Assembly: GCF_004137685.1 (NCBI RefSeq)
Contig: NZ_QYBB01000008.1
Span: 1-64,000, forward strand
Direction: 5' to 3'
Origin: Lichenibacterium minor
Lineage (GTDB): Bacteria > Pseudomonadota > Alphaproteobacteria > Rhizobiales > Beijerinckiaceae
DNA: 64,000 nt
Shown here: positions 15,684-24,043 of the stretch, piece by piece
Layout of the letters: each line of letters begins with the position of its first letter
Numbering within the stretch: position 1 is the first letter of the stretch
Notes under the pieces: model-generated
What the model saw: only the letters and a program-made list of their open reading frames with translations
Told to the model about the DNA's origin: nothing
Database searches by the model: none
Position numbers and translations under genes: made by a program

Positions 15684-16928
15684 ATGTTTCTCGATCTCGC
15701 CCTGGATCCGGCGGCACCGGCCCCGGCGGCCCCGCGCAGGTTCGAAGCTCGCCTGCACGAGTCGCTCGGGCCCATCGCCGCCGCCTGGCGCACCCTGGAA
15801 ACGGCCGGCGCCGCCACGGCCTACCAGCGGCTGGACTGGGTCCGCCAGATCCTGGCCCACGTCGCCGACGCCGAGCGCGCCCGCCCGCTCCTCGTGGAAG
15901 TGCTCGACCGGGACACGGGGCGGCCGGCGATGATCGTCCCGCTCGCCCTGGTGCGCCGCCGCGCCCACCGCGTCGTCACCTGGTTCGACCTCGGCCTCTG
16001 CGACTACGCCGCCCCCCTCCTCGCCGAAGGCCAGCCCCTGTCGCCGGCCGAGGCCGTGGCGGCCTGGGCCGCGGTTCTGGCGGTGCTGCCGCACGCGGAC
16101 CTGATCCACATCCGCCAGGTCCCGGCGCGGGTCGGCGCACACCCCAACCCCATCGCGGCGCTGCCGGGCCGCCGCCCCATGGCGCTGAGCGCGTCCGGGG
16201 TCGCCATCGACGGCGACGCGGAAACCCTGCTCCAGCGCTTGTGCCGATCGAGCACGCTGCGGGACCTGGGGAAGCAGCGCCGGCGCCTCGAACGGGCGGG
16301 GCCGGTCCGGTTCGCGCGGGCCGGCACGGCGGACGAGGTGGAGGACATCTTCGCCGCCCTGGTGGAACAGCGCCGCGCCCGCTTCGCCGCGCTCGGCCGG
16401 TTCGACCTCCTGGCCCGACCGGAGATCGAGTCCTTCTATCGGGCCGCGGCCCTGGACGGGTTGTCGAGCGGGCCCGTGAAGCTGTTCGGGCTGTCCGTCG
16501 ACGGCGCGTGGATCGCCGCCGCCTACGGCCTCGTCCACGGCGCCACGTTCCACGGCATCCTGCTGACGACCAGCATGGAGGACGCCTGGCGCAACGCTTC
16601 GCCGGGGCTTCAGATCGTCGCCGACTGCTTGAGATGGGCGCGCGCCGAGGGGGTGACCTACTTCGACTTCACCGTGGGCGACCTGCCCTACAAGAAGGAT
16701 TTCGGCGTCGAAACGCGCGCCCTCGACGAGGTCGTCCAGCCCCTCACCCCGGTCGGGCGGTCGGTGGTCGCCGCGATGCGGGTGCGGGCGGCGCTGGAAA
16801 CGGAGCTGCGGCGTCATCCCGCCTGGGCCGAGAATCTCCGCCGCGCGCGCCGCGCCGTCCGGAAGCTCGGCGCCAAGGCCGGGCCCGACCGCCCCGGCCC
16901 GCGGTCGGGCGTCACGCGGGCCGGCTGA
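15684..16928 (+). CDS. GNAT-fold acyltransferase, BioF2/CelD-like (exopolysaccharide cluster)
   Basis: A 414-residue protein with an N-terminal segment FEARLHESLGPIAAAWRTLE and a C-terminal GNAT_6/BioF2-like domain. Recognisable stretches are STLRDLGKQRRRLERAGPV, VEDIFAALVEQRRARFAALG, ASPGLQIVADCLRWA and YFDFTVGDLPYKKDFGVE. The last is the conserved end motif of CelD/BcsL-like proteins. Such proteins occur in exopolysaccharide and cellulose clusters and probably acylate the sugar or a lipid carrier. The ATG at 15684 follows AAGGACAC, and the gene lies 19 bp after the flippase, so the two are likely one operon. The acyl donor and acceptor are unknown. Confidence 0.8.
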   Translation: MFLDLALDPAAPAPAAPRRFEARLHESLGPIAAAWRTLETAGAATAYQRLDWVRQILAHVADAERARPLLVEVLDRDTGRPAMIVPLALVRRRAHRVVTWFDLGLCDYAAPLLAEGQPLSPAEAVAAWAAVLAVLPHADLIHIRQVPARVGAHPNPIAALPGRRPMALSASGVAIDGDAETLLQRLCRSSTLRDLGKQRRRLERAGPVRFARAGTADEVEDIFAALVEQRRARFAALGRFDLLARPEIESFYRAAALDGLSSGPVKLFGLSVDGAWIAAAYGLVHGATFHGILLTTSMEDAWRNASPGLQIVADCLRWARAEGVTYFDFTVGDLPYKKDFGVETRALDEVVQPLTPVGRSVVAAMRVRAALETELRRHPAWAENLRRARRAVRKLGAKAGPDRPGPRSGVTRAG

Positions 16929-17043
16929 CCGGGCCCGGTTCCCGGGAGCGGCCCGAGATCGGTTCGGGGGCGGACCGGGCCTCCCGACCACGAGGCGGAC
17001 GGGCGCGAGCGCTTCACGGGCCCGCCCGCGCGCCGCCCGTCCC

Positions 17044-17514
17044 TCACCCCGCCCGCGCGCCCCGCAGCGGCAGCGGGCCGTCCCGCTTCACCTCCTCCAT
17101 CACCGCATAGGTGCGGGTTTCGCGCACGCCGGGCAGCCCCACGAGCACGTGGCCGAGCAGGCGCCGGTAGGCGCCCATGTCGGCGACGCGCGCCTTGACG
17201 AGGTAATCGAAGCCGCCCGCCACCATGTGGCATTCCAGGATCTCGGGCGTCGCCCGCACGGCGCGGGCGAACAGGTCGAAGGCGTCGGACGTGGTCTTGT
17301 CGAGCGACACTTCCACGAAGACCAGGAGCCCCAGGCCGAGGAGCGCGGGGTCGAGCCGCGCCCCGTAGCCGGTGATCACGCGGTCGCGCGTCAGCCGCCG
17401 CAGCCGCTCGCCCGTCGCGGTGGGCGACAGGCGGAGCCGCTCGGCGAGGTCGCTCGTGGTGATGCGGCCGTCCGCCTGCAGGATGTCGAGGATCTTGATG
17501 TCGCTGGCGTCCAT
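17044..17514 (-). CDS. putR: Lrp/AsnC-family regulator, probable PutR
   Basis: A 156-residue protein. The N-terminal winged helix-turn-helix is typical (MDASDIKILDILQADGRITT, SDLAERLRLSPTATGERLRRL). The C-terminal RAM/effector domain contains LVFVEVSL, ECHMVAGGFDYLVKARVADM and GVRETRTYAVMEEVK. The start has GAGGA 7 bases upstream. It is divergent from putA with a gap of about 160 bp. In Agrobacterium, Rhodobacter and Bradyrhizobium the divergent Lrp-family gene PutR activates putA in response to proline. This putA encodes no ribbon-helix-helix domain, consistent with an external regulator. Confidence 0.9.
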   Translation of the reverse strand: MDASDIKILDILQADGRITTSDLAERLRLSPTATGERLRRLTRDRVITGYGARLDPALLGLGLLVFVEVSLDKTTSDAFDLFARAVRATPEILECHMVAGGFDYLVKARVADMGAYRRLLGHVLVGLPGVRETRTYAVMEEVKRDGPLPLRGARAG

Positions 17515-17544
17515 GGTGGAATCCTCGCCTGAAGCCGCGTTTGA

Positions 17545-17559
17545 CCGACGTTCCGTCGG
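17545..17559. promoter_or_regulatory. Candidate PutR operator
   Basis: A perfect inverted repeat CCGACG-TTC-CGTCGG lies between the divergent putR and putA genes, 30 bp upstream of putR and 118 bp upstream of the putA ATG. Lrp-type proteins bind such 15-bp symmetric sites. The assignment is by position and symmetry only. Confidence 0.35.
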
Positions 17560-17676
17560 CAGGACGGCGCTTTCCGCCGATGGAAGCGCGGTGCGGACCC
17601 TGATACGCTGGCGCATCAGCGGAAGGAAGCCGGTCCCCCGCAGGTGTCCACCGCTCCCGGCCCCGCGCGAGCCCGC

Positions 17677-20600
17677 ATGACCCTCCCCGCACCGGCCTCC
17701 CCTTTCGCCGCCTTCGCGCCCTCGGTGAAGCGCCAGCCGCCGCTGCGCGCCGCCATCACGGCCGCGTATCGCCGCCCGGAACAGGACTGCGTCGCGGCGC
17801 TGCTCGACGCCGCCACCCTGCCGCCCGACGCCGCCGCGGCCGCCGCCGCCACGGCGCGCACCCTGGTCGAGCGGCTGCGCGCGACGACGCGGCGCGGCGG
17901 CGTCGAGGGGCTGATCCACGAATATTCCCTGTCGAGCCAGGAAGGCGTGGCGCTGATGTGCCTCGCCGAAGCGCTGCTGCGCATCCCGGACGCCGCCACG
18001 CGCGACGCCTTGATCCGCGACAAGATCTCGACCGGCGACTGGCGCGCCCATGTGGGGCAAAGCCCGTCGCTCTTCGTCAACGCCGCCACCTGGGGCCTCG
18101 TCGTGACGGGGCGGCTCACCACAACGACGAGCGAATCCTCGCTCGGCAGCGCGCTCACGCGCCTCATCGGCCGGGGCGGCGAGCCGCTGATCCGCAAGGG
18201 GACCGACCTCGCCATGCGGATGATGGGCGAACAGTTCGTCACCGGCCAGACCATCGCGGAAGCGCTGGCCAACAGCCGCAAGCTCGAAGCGCGCGGCTTC
18301 CGCTATTCCTACGACATGCTGGGCGAGGCCGCCACGACGGCGGGGGACGCGGCGCGCTACCTGAAGGACTACGAGGACGCCATCCGGGCCATCGGGGCGG
18401 CGTCGGCGGGGCGCGGCATCGTCGAGGGGCCGGGCATCTCGATCAAGCTGTCCGCCCTGCATCCGCGCTATTCCCGCGCCAAGGCGGACCGGGTGATGGC
18501 GGAGCTCCTGCCGCGCGTGAAGGGCCTGGCCGCGCTCGCCCGCGGCTACGACATCGGCCTCAACATCGACGCCGAGGAGTCCGACCGGCTGGAACTGTCG
18601 CTCGACCTGCTCGAAGCCCTGGCGCTCGACCCGGACCTCGGGGGCTGGGACGGCATCGGCTTCGTAATCCAGGCCTACGGCAAGCGCTGCCCCTTCGCGA
18701 TCGATTGGATCGTCGACCTCGCGCGCCGCAGCGGCCGCCGCATCATGGTGCGCCTGGTGAAGGGCGCCTACTGGGATTCCGAGATCAAGCGCGCCCAGGT
18801 CGACGGGCTCGACGGGTTCCCGGTCTTCACCCGCAAGGTCCACACGGACGTGAGCTACCTCGCCTGCGCGAAGCGGCTGCTCGACGCGCCCGACGCCGTG
18901 TTCCCGCAGTTCGCCACCCACAACGCCGGGACGGTGGGCGCCATCGTGGCGATGGCGGGCCCGGACTTCACCCGCGGCCAATACGAGTTCCAATGCCTCC
19001 ACGGCATGGGCGAACCGCTCTACGACGAGGTGGTGGGCGCCCGGAAGCTCGACCGGCCCTGCCGCATCTACGCGCCGGTCGGCACCCACGAGACGCTGCT
19101 GGCCTACCTGGTGCGGCGGCTCCTGGAGAACGGCGCCAACTCGTCCTTCGTCAACCGCATCGCCGACGAGAAGGTGAAGGTCGACGAGCTGATCGCCGAT
19201 CCCGTGGCGGCGGTGCGGGCGATGAGCCCCGTCGGCGGCGCCCACGACCGCATCGCCGCCCCGCGCGACCTGTTCGCCGACCGCCGCAACAGCCGGGGCC
19301 TCGACCTGTCCGACGAGGACGCGCTCCGGGCGCTGGGGGCGGCGCTCGACGCCAGCGCGGCGACGCGCTGGACGGCCCTGCCCGCCGGCCGCTCGGACGA
19401 CGCCGGCGCCGAGCCGGTTCTGAACCCCGCCGACCGCCGCGACGTGGTGGGCGTCGCGCGCCACGCCACCCCGGCCGAGGTCGACGCCGCCCTGTCCCGC
19501 GCTGCCGCGGCGGCCCCCGCCTGGGCCGCCGTGTCGGCCGACGAGCGCGCGGCCTGCCTGCGCGGCGGCGCCGACGCCATCGAGGCCCGCATGCCGGTGA
19601 TGATCGGGCTGATCGTCCGCGAAGCCGGCAAGAGCTACTCCAACGCCGTCGCCGAGGTGCGCGAAGCCGTCGACTTCCTGCGCTACTACGCCGCCGAGCT
19701 CGTCCGCACCTTCGGGGCCGAGCGGCACGCGCCGCTGGGGCCGGTGGTGTGCATCAGCCCGTGGAACTTCCCGCTGGCGATCTTCGCGGGCCAGGTCGCC
19801 GCGGCCCTCGCGGCCGGCAACCCCGTGCTGGCCAAGCCGGCGGAAGAAACGCCCCTGGTCGCCGCGGAAGCCGTGCGCCTGCTCCACGCCGCCGGCGTCC
19901 CCGCCGACGTGCTGCAGCTGCTGCCCGGCGCCGGCGAGGTCGGGGCCGCGCTGGTGGGCGACGCCCGCACCGTGGGGGTGATGTTCACCGGCTCGACCGC
20001 GGTGGCGCGCCTGATCCAGCGCCGCCTCGCAGACCGCCTGACGCCGGACGGGCGCCCCATCCCGCTGATCGCCGAAACGGGCGGCCAGAACGCGCTGGTG
20101 GTCGATTCGTCGGCCCTGGCCGAGCAGGTGGTGGCGGACGTGATCGCGTCCGCCTTCGATTCCGCGGGGCAGCGCTGCTCGGCCCTGCGCATCCTGTGCC
20201 TGCAGGAGGACGTCGCCGACCGCACGCTCGCCATGCTGAGGGGCGCGCTGCGCGAGCTGGAGATCGGGGACCCGCGGGCGCTGTCGGTCGACGTCGGCCC
20301 GGTCATCTCGGCGGAAGCGCGCGACGGCATCCTGGCGCATGTCGCCGCCATGGCGGCGCGCGGCCACGCGGTGGAAAGCCTGCCGCTGCCGGACGGCGCC
20401 CGGCACGGCACCTTCGTGCCGCCCACGATCGTCGAGATCGGGCGCATCGCCGACGTCGAGCGTGAAGTGTTCGGCCCGGTGCTGCACGTGCTGCGCTTCC
20501 GCCGCGGCGACCTCGACCGCTTGATCGCCGACATCAACGCCACCGGCTACGGCCTGACCTTCGGGCTGCACACCCGCATCGACGAAACGATCGCCCGCGT

Positions 20601-21339
20601 GGTCGGGCGCGTCGAGGCCGGCAACGTCTACGTCAACCGCAACACCATCGGCGCCGTGGTGGGCGTGCAGCCCTTCGGCGGATCGGGCCTGTCGGGCACG
20701 GGGCCCAAGGCCGGCGGCCCGCTCTACCTCGGCCGCCTGCTCGACATCCCGCCCGCCACCGCGCTGCGGGGGCTGGAAGCCTCCGAGCCCGCGCTGGCGA
20801 CGGCGCGGCTCTACGCGGATTGGCTGCGCGAAGCGGGCCACGCCGCCGAAGCCGAGCGCTGCGTCGCCGACCTGTCGCGGTCGGCGCTGGGCGCCCGGGT
20901 CGAGCTGCCCGGCCCCGTGGGCGAGCGCAACGTCTACGCGCTGCGCCCGCGCGGCCGCATCGCCGCGCTCGCCACGGGGGCGGCGGGCCTCAGGATGCAG
21001 GTCGGCGCCATCCTGGCCACCGGCAACGTCGCCGTGGTGGAGCGCGCCGCGGCCGCCGCGCTCGACGGCATGCCCGCCGAGGTGGCGGCGCGGGTGGCGG
21101 TGGTGGACGACTGGCACGCGCAGGACGGCCTGCGCGGGATCCTGTTCGAGGGCGAGCCCGACGCCTTGACGGCGCTGTCGCGCCGCGTCGCCGAGCGGCC
21201 CGGCCCCATCCTGGCGCTCGAAGCCGTGCGGTCGGCCGAGCGCGAAGACTACGCGCTGGTGCGGCTGCTCGAAGAATGCTCGGTTTCCACCAACACGGCG
21301 GCGGCGGGCGGCAACGCCAGCCTGATGTCGATCGGGTGA
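17677..21339 (+). CDS. putA: Bifunctional proline dehydrogenase / L-glutamate gamma-semialdehyde dehydrogenase PutA
   Basis: A 1220-residue protein that oxidises proline to glutamate. The PRODH barrel spans about residues 130-440, with GRGIVEGPGISIKLSALHPRY-type strands, GYDIGLNIDAEESDRLE and MVRLVKGAYWDSEIK. The aldehyde dehydrogenase domain spans about 500-1010, with SPWNFPLAIFAGQ, catalytic-site Glu800 in AETGGQNAL and nucleophile Cys834 in AGQRCSAL. A C-terminal domain of about 200 residues follows, as in long-type PutA. No N-terminal ribbon-helix-helix is present, so it is not an autoregulator. The ATG 17677 is chosen over a GTG at 17644. FAD- and NAD-dependent, peripherally membrane-associated. 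Confidence 0.97.
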   Translation: MTLPAPASPFAAFAPSVKRQPPLRAAITAAYRRPEQDCVAALLDAATLPPDAAAAAAATARTLVERLRATTRRGGVEGLIHEYSLSSQEGVALMCLAEALLRIPDAATRDALIRDKISTGDWRAHVGQSPSLFVNAATWGLVVTGRLTTTTSESSLGSALTRLIGRGGEPLIRKGTDLAMRMMGEQFVTGQTIAEALANSRKLEARGFRYSYDMLGEAATTAGDAARYLKDYEDAIRAIGAASAGRGIVEGPGISIKLSALHPRYSRAKADRVMAELLPRVKGLAALARGYDIGLNIDAEESDRLELSLDLLEALALDPDLGGWDGIGFVIQAYGKRCPFAIDWIVDLARRSGRRIMVRLVKGAYWDSEIKRAQVDGLDGFPVFTRKVHTDVSYLACAKRLLDAPDAVFPQFATHNAGTVGAIVAMAGPDFTRGQYEFQCLHGMGEPLYDEVVGARKLDRPCRIYAPVGTHETLLAYLVRRLLENGANSSFVNRIADEKVKVDELIADPVAAVRAMSPVGGAHDRIAAPRDLFADRRNSRGLDLSDEDALRALGAALDASAATRWTALPAGRSDDAGAEPVLNPADRRDVVGVARHATPAEVDAALSRAAAAAPAWAAVSADERAACLRGGADAIEARMPVMIGLIVREAGKSYSNAVAEVREAVDFLRYYAAELVRTFGAERHAPLGPVVCISPWNFPLAIFAGQVAAALAAGNPVLAKPAEETPLVAAEAVRLLHAAGVPADVLQLLPGAGEVGAALVGDARTVGVMFTGSTAVARLIQRRLADRLTPDGRPIPLIAETGGQNALVVDSSALAEQVVADVIASAFDSAGQRCSALRILCLQEDVADRTLAMLRGALRELEIGDPRALSVDVGPVISAEARDGILAHVAAMAARGHAVESLPLPDGARHGTFVPPTIVEIGRIADVEREVFGPVLHVLRFRRGDLDRLIADINATGYGLTFGLHTRIDETIARVVGRVEAGNVYVNRNTIGAVVGVQPFGGSGLSGTGPKAGGPLYLGRLLDIPPATALRGLEASEPALATARLYADWLREAGHAAEAERCVADLSRSALGARVELPGPVGERNVYALRPRGRIAALATGAAGLRMQVGAILATGNVAVVERAAAAALDGMPAEVAARVAVVDDWHAQDGLRGILFEGEPDALTALSRRVAERPGPILALEAVRSAEREDYALVRLLEECSVSTNTAAAGGNASLMSIG

Positions 21340-21422
21340 CGCCGCACGGGGGTGCGCCTTGATCGCTTCGCCGCCTGCCTCTACGGGGAACGGGGCGGCG
21401 GGGCGACACGGGGCGGACGGCT

Positions 21423-21641
21423 ATGAATTTCAGCGTGGTGGCGATCGCCGACGATCGGCTGGAGGCCACGAACGAGGCCGGGCAGCGCTTCACCTTCCCG
21501 ATCGACGAGCTCCACGCGACCCGCAAGGCCCCGCGCACCGACGTCAAGGTCGGCACCCTGCCGGTCGCGACGCCGCTGCGCACGCTGGAACTCGCCCGCA
21601 AGGCCGCCGAGGATTACGCCATCGCCCACGGGCTGATCTGA
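21423..21641 (+). CDS. Small conserved hypothetical protein (72 aa)
   Basis: The protein begins MNFSVVAIADDRLEATNEAG, with a mixed beta/alpha pattern, and ends in a helix (TLELARKAAEDYAIAHGLI). It has no signal peptide or membrane segment. GGGGCGGACGG precedes the ATG. It lies 84 bp after putA, with no domain recognised. The composition is protein-like rather than a GC artefact. Function unknown. Confidence 0.6.
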   Translation: MNFSVVAIADDRLEATNEAGQRFTFPIDELHATRKAPRTDVKVGTLPVATPLRTLELARKAAEDYAIAHGLI

Positions 21642-21704
21642 ACTTCACCTTTCGTTAACCACGGCAGGCGAGACTCCGGGCCGAAGATCGACACGGAGGC
21701 CGCC

Positions 21705-21902
21705 ATGCAACTCGACGTTCACCAGACCAAGCTCCTGCGCTGGGTCGAGGCCAAGGAGCCCGTCCTCGGCATCTTCTTCAACATGTCCGAGCTCGACCCG
21801 ATGATCCACGGCGGCTTCATCGAGAAGCGCCCGGTGCCCCGGCAGAAGGGTCAGCTCGTGCTGACCGAGGCCGGCAAGGCGGCGCTGCAGGCGGCGCACT
21901 GA
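21705..21902 (+). CDS. Small conserved hypothetical protein (65 aa), winged-helix-like
   Basis: A 65-residue frame with a strong GGAGG ribosome-binding site 5 bases before ATG. The sequence (HQTKLLRWVEAKEPVLGIFF, FIEKRPVPRQKGQLVLTEAGKAAL) has a helix-then-hairpin look. The LVLTEAGKAAL end is reminiscent of the C-terminal strand of winged-helix (MarR/PadR-like) small proteins. No partner gene is evident. It is probably expressed, but the function is unknown. Confidence 0.65.
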   Translation: MQLDVHQTKLLRWVEAKEPVLGIFFNMSELDPMIHGGFIEKRPVPRQKGQLVLTEAGKAALQAAH

Positions 21903-22041
21903 CCCTGAACTTCCGCCGCCCGGCAGGCCTTCCTCCACCGCCCGTCGCCCGGCGGGAAGGGCTGCCCGGGCGAGGCCCCTCGTGCGGGCACCCCGTGCCA
22001 CCGGCCGTCGCGCGCCCCCCCACCACCACAGGGTCCGCCCC

Positions 22042-23547
22042 ATGACGGCCTACGCCGCGCTCGAACGCCTCTTCGCCCGCCTCCGCGCCCTCGGGGACGC
22101 CGCCGGCATCCTCGGCTGGGACGCCCAGACCCTGATGCCGACGGGCGCCGCGGCGGGCCGCGCCGAGCAGCTCGCCACCCTGCGCGGCCTGTCGCACGAG
22201 CTGCTGGTGGCCCCCTCCACCGCCGACCTCCTGGCCGAGGCCGAATCCGGCGCGGCTTCGCTCGACGCCTGGCAGGCGGCGAACCTGCGCGAGATGCGCC
22301 GCGCCCATGCCCACGCTTCCGCGGTCCCGGGCGACCTCGTCGAAGCGGAGTCCAAGGCGTCCTCGGCCGCCGAGATGGCCTGGCGCGAGGCCCGCGCCGC
22401 GAGCGACTTCGCGATCCTGAAGCCCCACCTGGAGGACGTGCTGCGCTTCGCCCGCGAGGTCGGCCGCGCCAAGGGCCAGGCGCTCGGCCTCGCGCCCTAC
22501 GACGCGCTCCTCGACCAGTACGACCCCGGCCTGCGCCGCGCCCGCATCGACCCGATGTTCGACGCCCTGCGGACCGAGCTGCCGGACCTCATCCGCGCCG
22601 CCCGCGAGCGCCAGGCGCGCGACGGCGCGCCGCCGCCGGTCGCCGGCGCCTTCCCGGTTGCGGCGCAGCGCGCGGTCGGCGAAGCGCTGATGCGGACGCT
22701 CGGCTTCGACTTCGAGCGCGGGCGGCTCGACACGAGCCTGCACCCGTTCTGCGGGGGGGCCACGGGCGACGTCCGCATCACCACGCGCTACGCGGCCGGC
22801 GACTTCACCCGCTCGCTGATGGGCGTGCTGCACGAGACCGGCCACGCGCTCTACGAGCAGGGCCGCCCGGCGGCCTGGCTGACCCAGCCGGTCGGCGACG
22901 CGCGCGGCATGACGCTGCACGAAAGCCAGTCCCTGCTGATGGAGATGCAGGCCTGCCGGACCCCGGAGTTCATGCGCCACCTGGCGCCGGTGCTCGCCGG
23001 CGCCTTCGGGGCGGACGGCGCCGCGCTCGACCCCGACACGCTCCAGCGGATCTACACGCATGTGGCGCCGGGCTTCATCCGGGTCGACGCCGATGAATGC
23101 ACCTACCCGGCCCACATCCTGCTCCGCTACGACCTGGAACGCGCCATGGTGGACGGCGACCTCGCCGTGGCCGACCTGCCGGGCGCCTTCGACGCGGGGA
23201 TGAAGGACCTCCTCGGCCTCGTGGTGCCGGACGACGCCCACGGCTGCCTGCAGGACATCCATTGGCCGGGGGGCGCCTTCGGTTATTTCCCCACCTACAC
23301 GCTCGGCGCGGTCGCGGCGGCGCAGCTCTTCGAAGCCGCGACGGCCGCCGAGCCGGGGATCCGGCCGGGGCTGGCCGAGGGCGACTTCCGGCCGCTGCTG
23401 GGGTGGCTGCGCGCCAACGTCCACGCCAAGGGCTCGTCCGGCAGCACGGACGAGATCATGGAAGCCGCCACGGGCCGCCCGCTCGGCATCGACAGCTACC
23501 GGGCGCACCTGCGCCGTCGCTACCTCGGCGAAGGGGTGGCGGCCTGA
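22042..23547 (+). CDS. Metallocarboxypeptidase M32 (Taq type)
   Basis: A 501-residue zinc carboxypeptidase. All signature motifs of family M32 are present: HPF (SLHPFCGG), DVRITTRY, the zinc motif HETGH at 264-268, HESQS, IRVDADE and GCLQDIHWPGG. Length matches the family (about 500). It has no signal peptide, so it is cytoplasmic and probably removes C-terminal residues from peptides in protein turnover. ATG 22042 is chosen because the helix beginning AYAALERLFARLRAL is the family N-terminus; an upstream frame from 21982 is not supported. Confidence 0.95.
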   Translation: MTAYAALERLFARLRALGDAAGILGWDAQTLMPTGAAAGRAEQLATLRGLSHELLVAPSTADLLAEAESGAASLDAWQAANLREMRRAHAHASAVPGDLVEAESKASSAAEMAWREARAASDFAILKPHLEDVLRFAREVGRAKGQALGLAPYDALLDQYDPGLRRARIDPMFDALRTELPDLIRAARERQARDGAPPPVAGAFPVAAQRAVGEALMRTLGFDFERGRLDTSLHPFCGGATGDVRITTRYAAGDFTRSLMGVLHETGHALYEQGRPAAWLTQPVGDARGMTLHESQSLLMEMQACRTPEFMRHLAPVLAGAFGADGAALDPDTLQRIYTHVAPGFIRVDADECTYPAHILLRYDLERAMVDGDLAVADLPGAFDAGMKDLLGLVVPDDAHGCLQDIHWPGGAFGYFPTYTLGAVAAAQLFEAATAAEPGIRPGLAEGDFRPLLGWLRANVHAKGSSGSTDEIMEAATGRPLGIDSYRAHLRRRYLGEGVAA

Positions 23548-23746
23548 CGACAGGTGGCCCGCCGCCCGCGGCTGTGACGCCACCGACACGATCGCGCCCT
23601 ACACGGAGGGCGGGCGTGGCGGCCGGCACGGACGCGCGCCGTAATAGGGCCACCCTCCGGGTGTTCATGACACTGCCAGGTCTGCCGCCCTCGGGTCTGC
23701 CGCGCCGGGCGCATCCCACGCCCTCCGCCTTCGGGAGACGAGATCC

Positions 23747-23983
23747 ATGATCGAATGGTCCGTGAAGGGCGCGGGTGACGCCGTCACCGTGGTCAGCCCG
23801 GTCGGGGACGTGTACCCCTTCGTCATCACCTCCGTGCGCGACATGCGCTTGAGGCTCCACCACCGCCCGGACTGGCACGGCGGCCGCGAGCCCGACGACG
23901 CCGCCCTGAAGATCTACGCCGCCCACGGCGTCGCGGCGCGTTGGGCGATGGACACGTTCGGGCCGACGCACCTGCACCTGTGA
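23747..23983 (+). CDS. Small hypothetical protein (78 aa)
   Basis: The frame begins MIEWSVKGAGDAVTVVSPVG with a GGGAGACGAG ribosome-binding site. It is soluble, with a beta-rich N-terminal half and a helical C-terminus (ALKIYAAHGVAARWAMDTFG). No family is recognised. The 199 bp between it and the peptidase gene hold no other gene. Confidence 0.5.
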   Translation: MIEWSVKGAGDAVTVVSPVGDVYPFVITSVRDMRLRLHHRPDWHGGREPDDAALKIYAAHGVAARWAMDTFGPTHLHL

Positions 23984-24043
23984 CGCGCCCTCGGGCGCCA
24001 CGGCTCTTTTGAAACCGGGCCCCATGCGGTGCATGGTGCCGCC

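Noticed and set aside
17515..21117. A frame of more than 1,000 codons on the minus strand, antisense to putA and open into putR
   Set aside because: It mirrors the putA codon pattern in very GC-rich DNA and its product is Arg/Gly/His/Asp-rich with no recognisable domain. PutA on the other strand has complete motifs.
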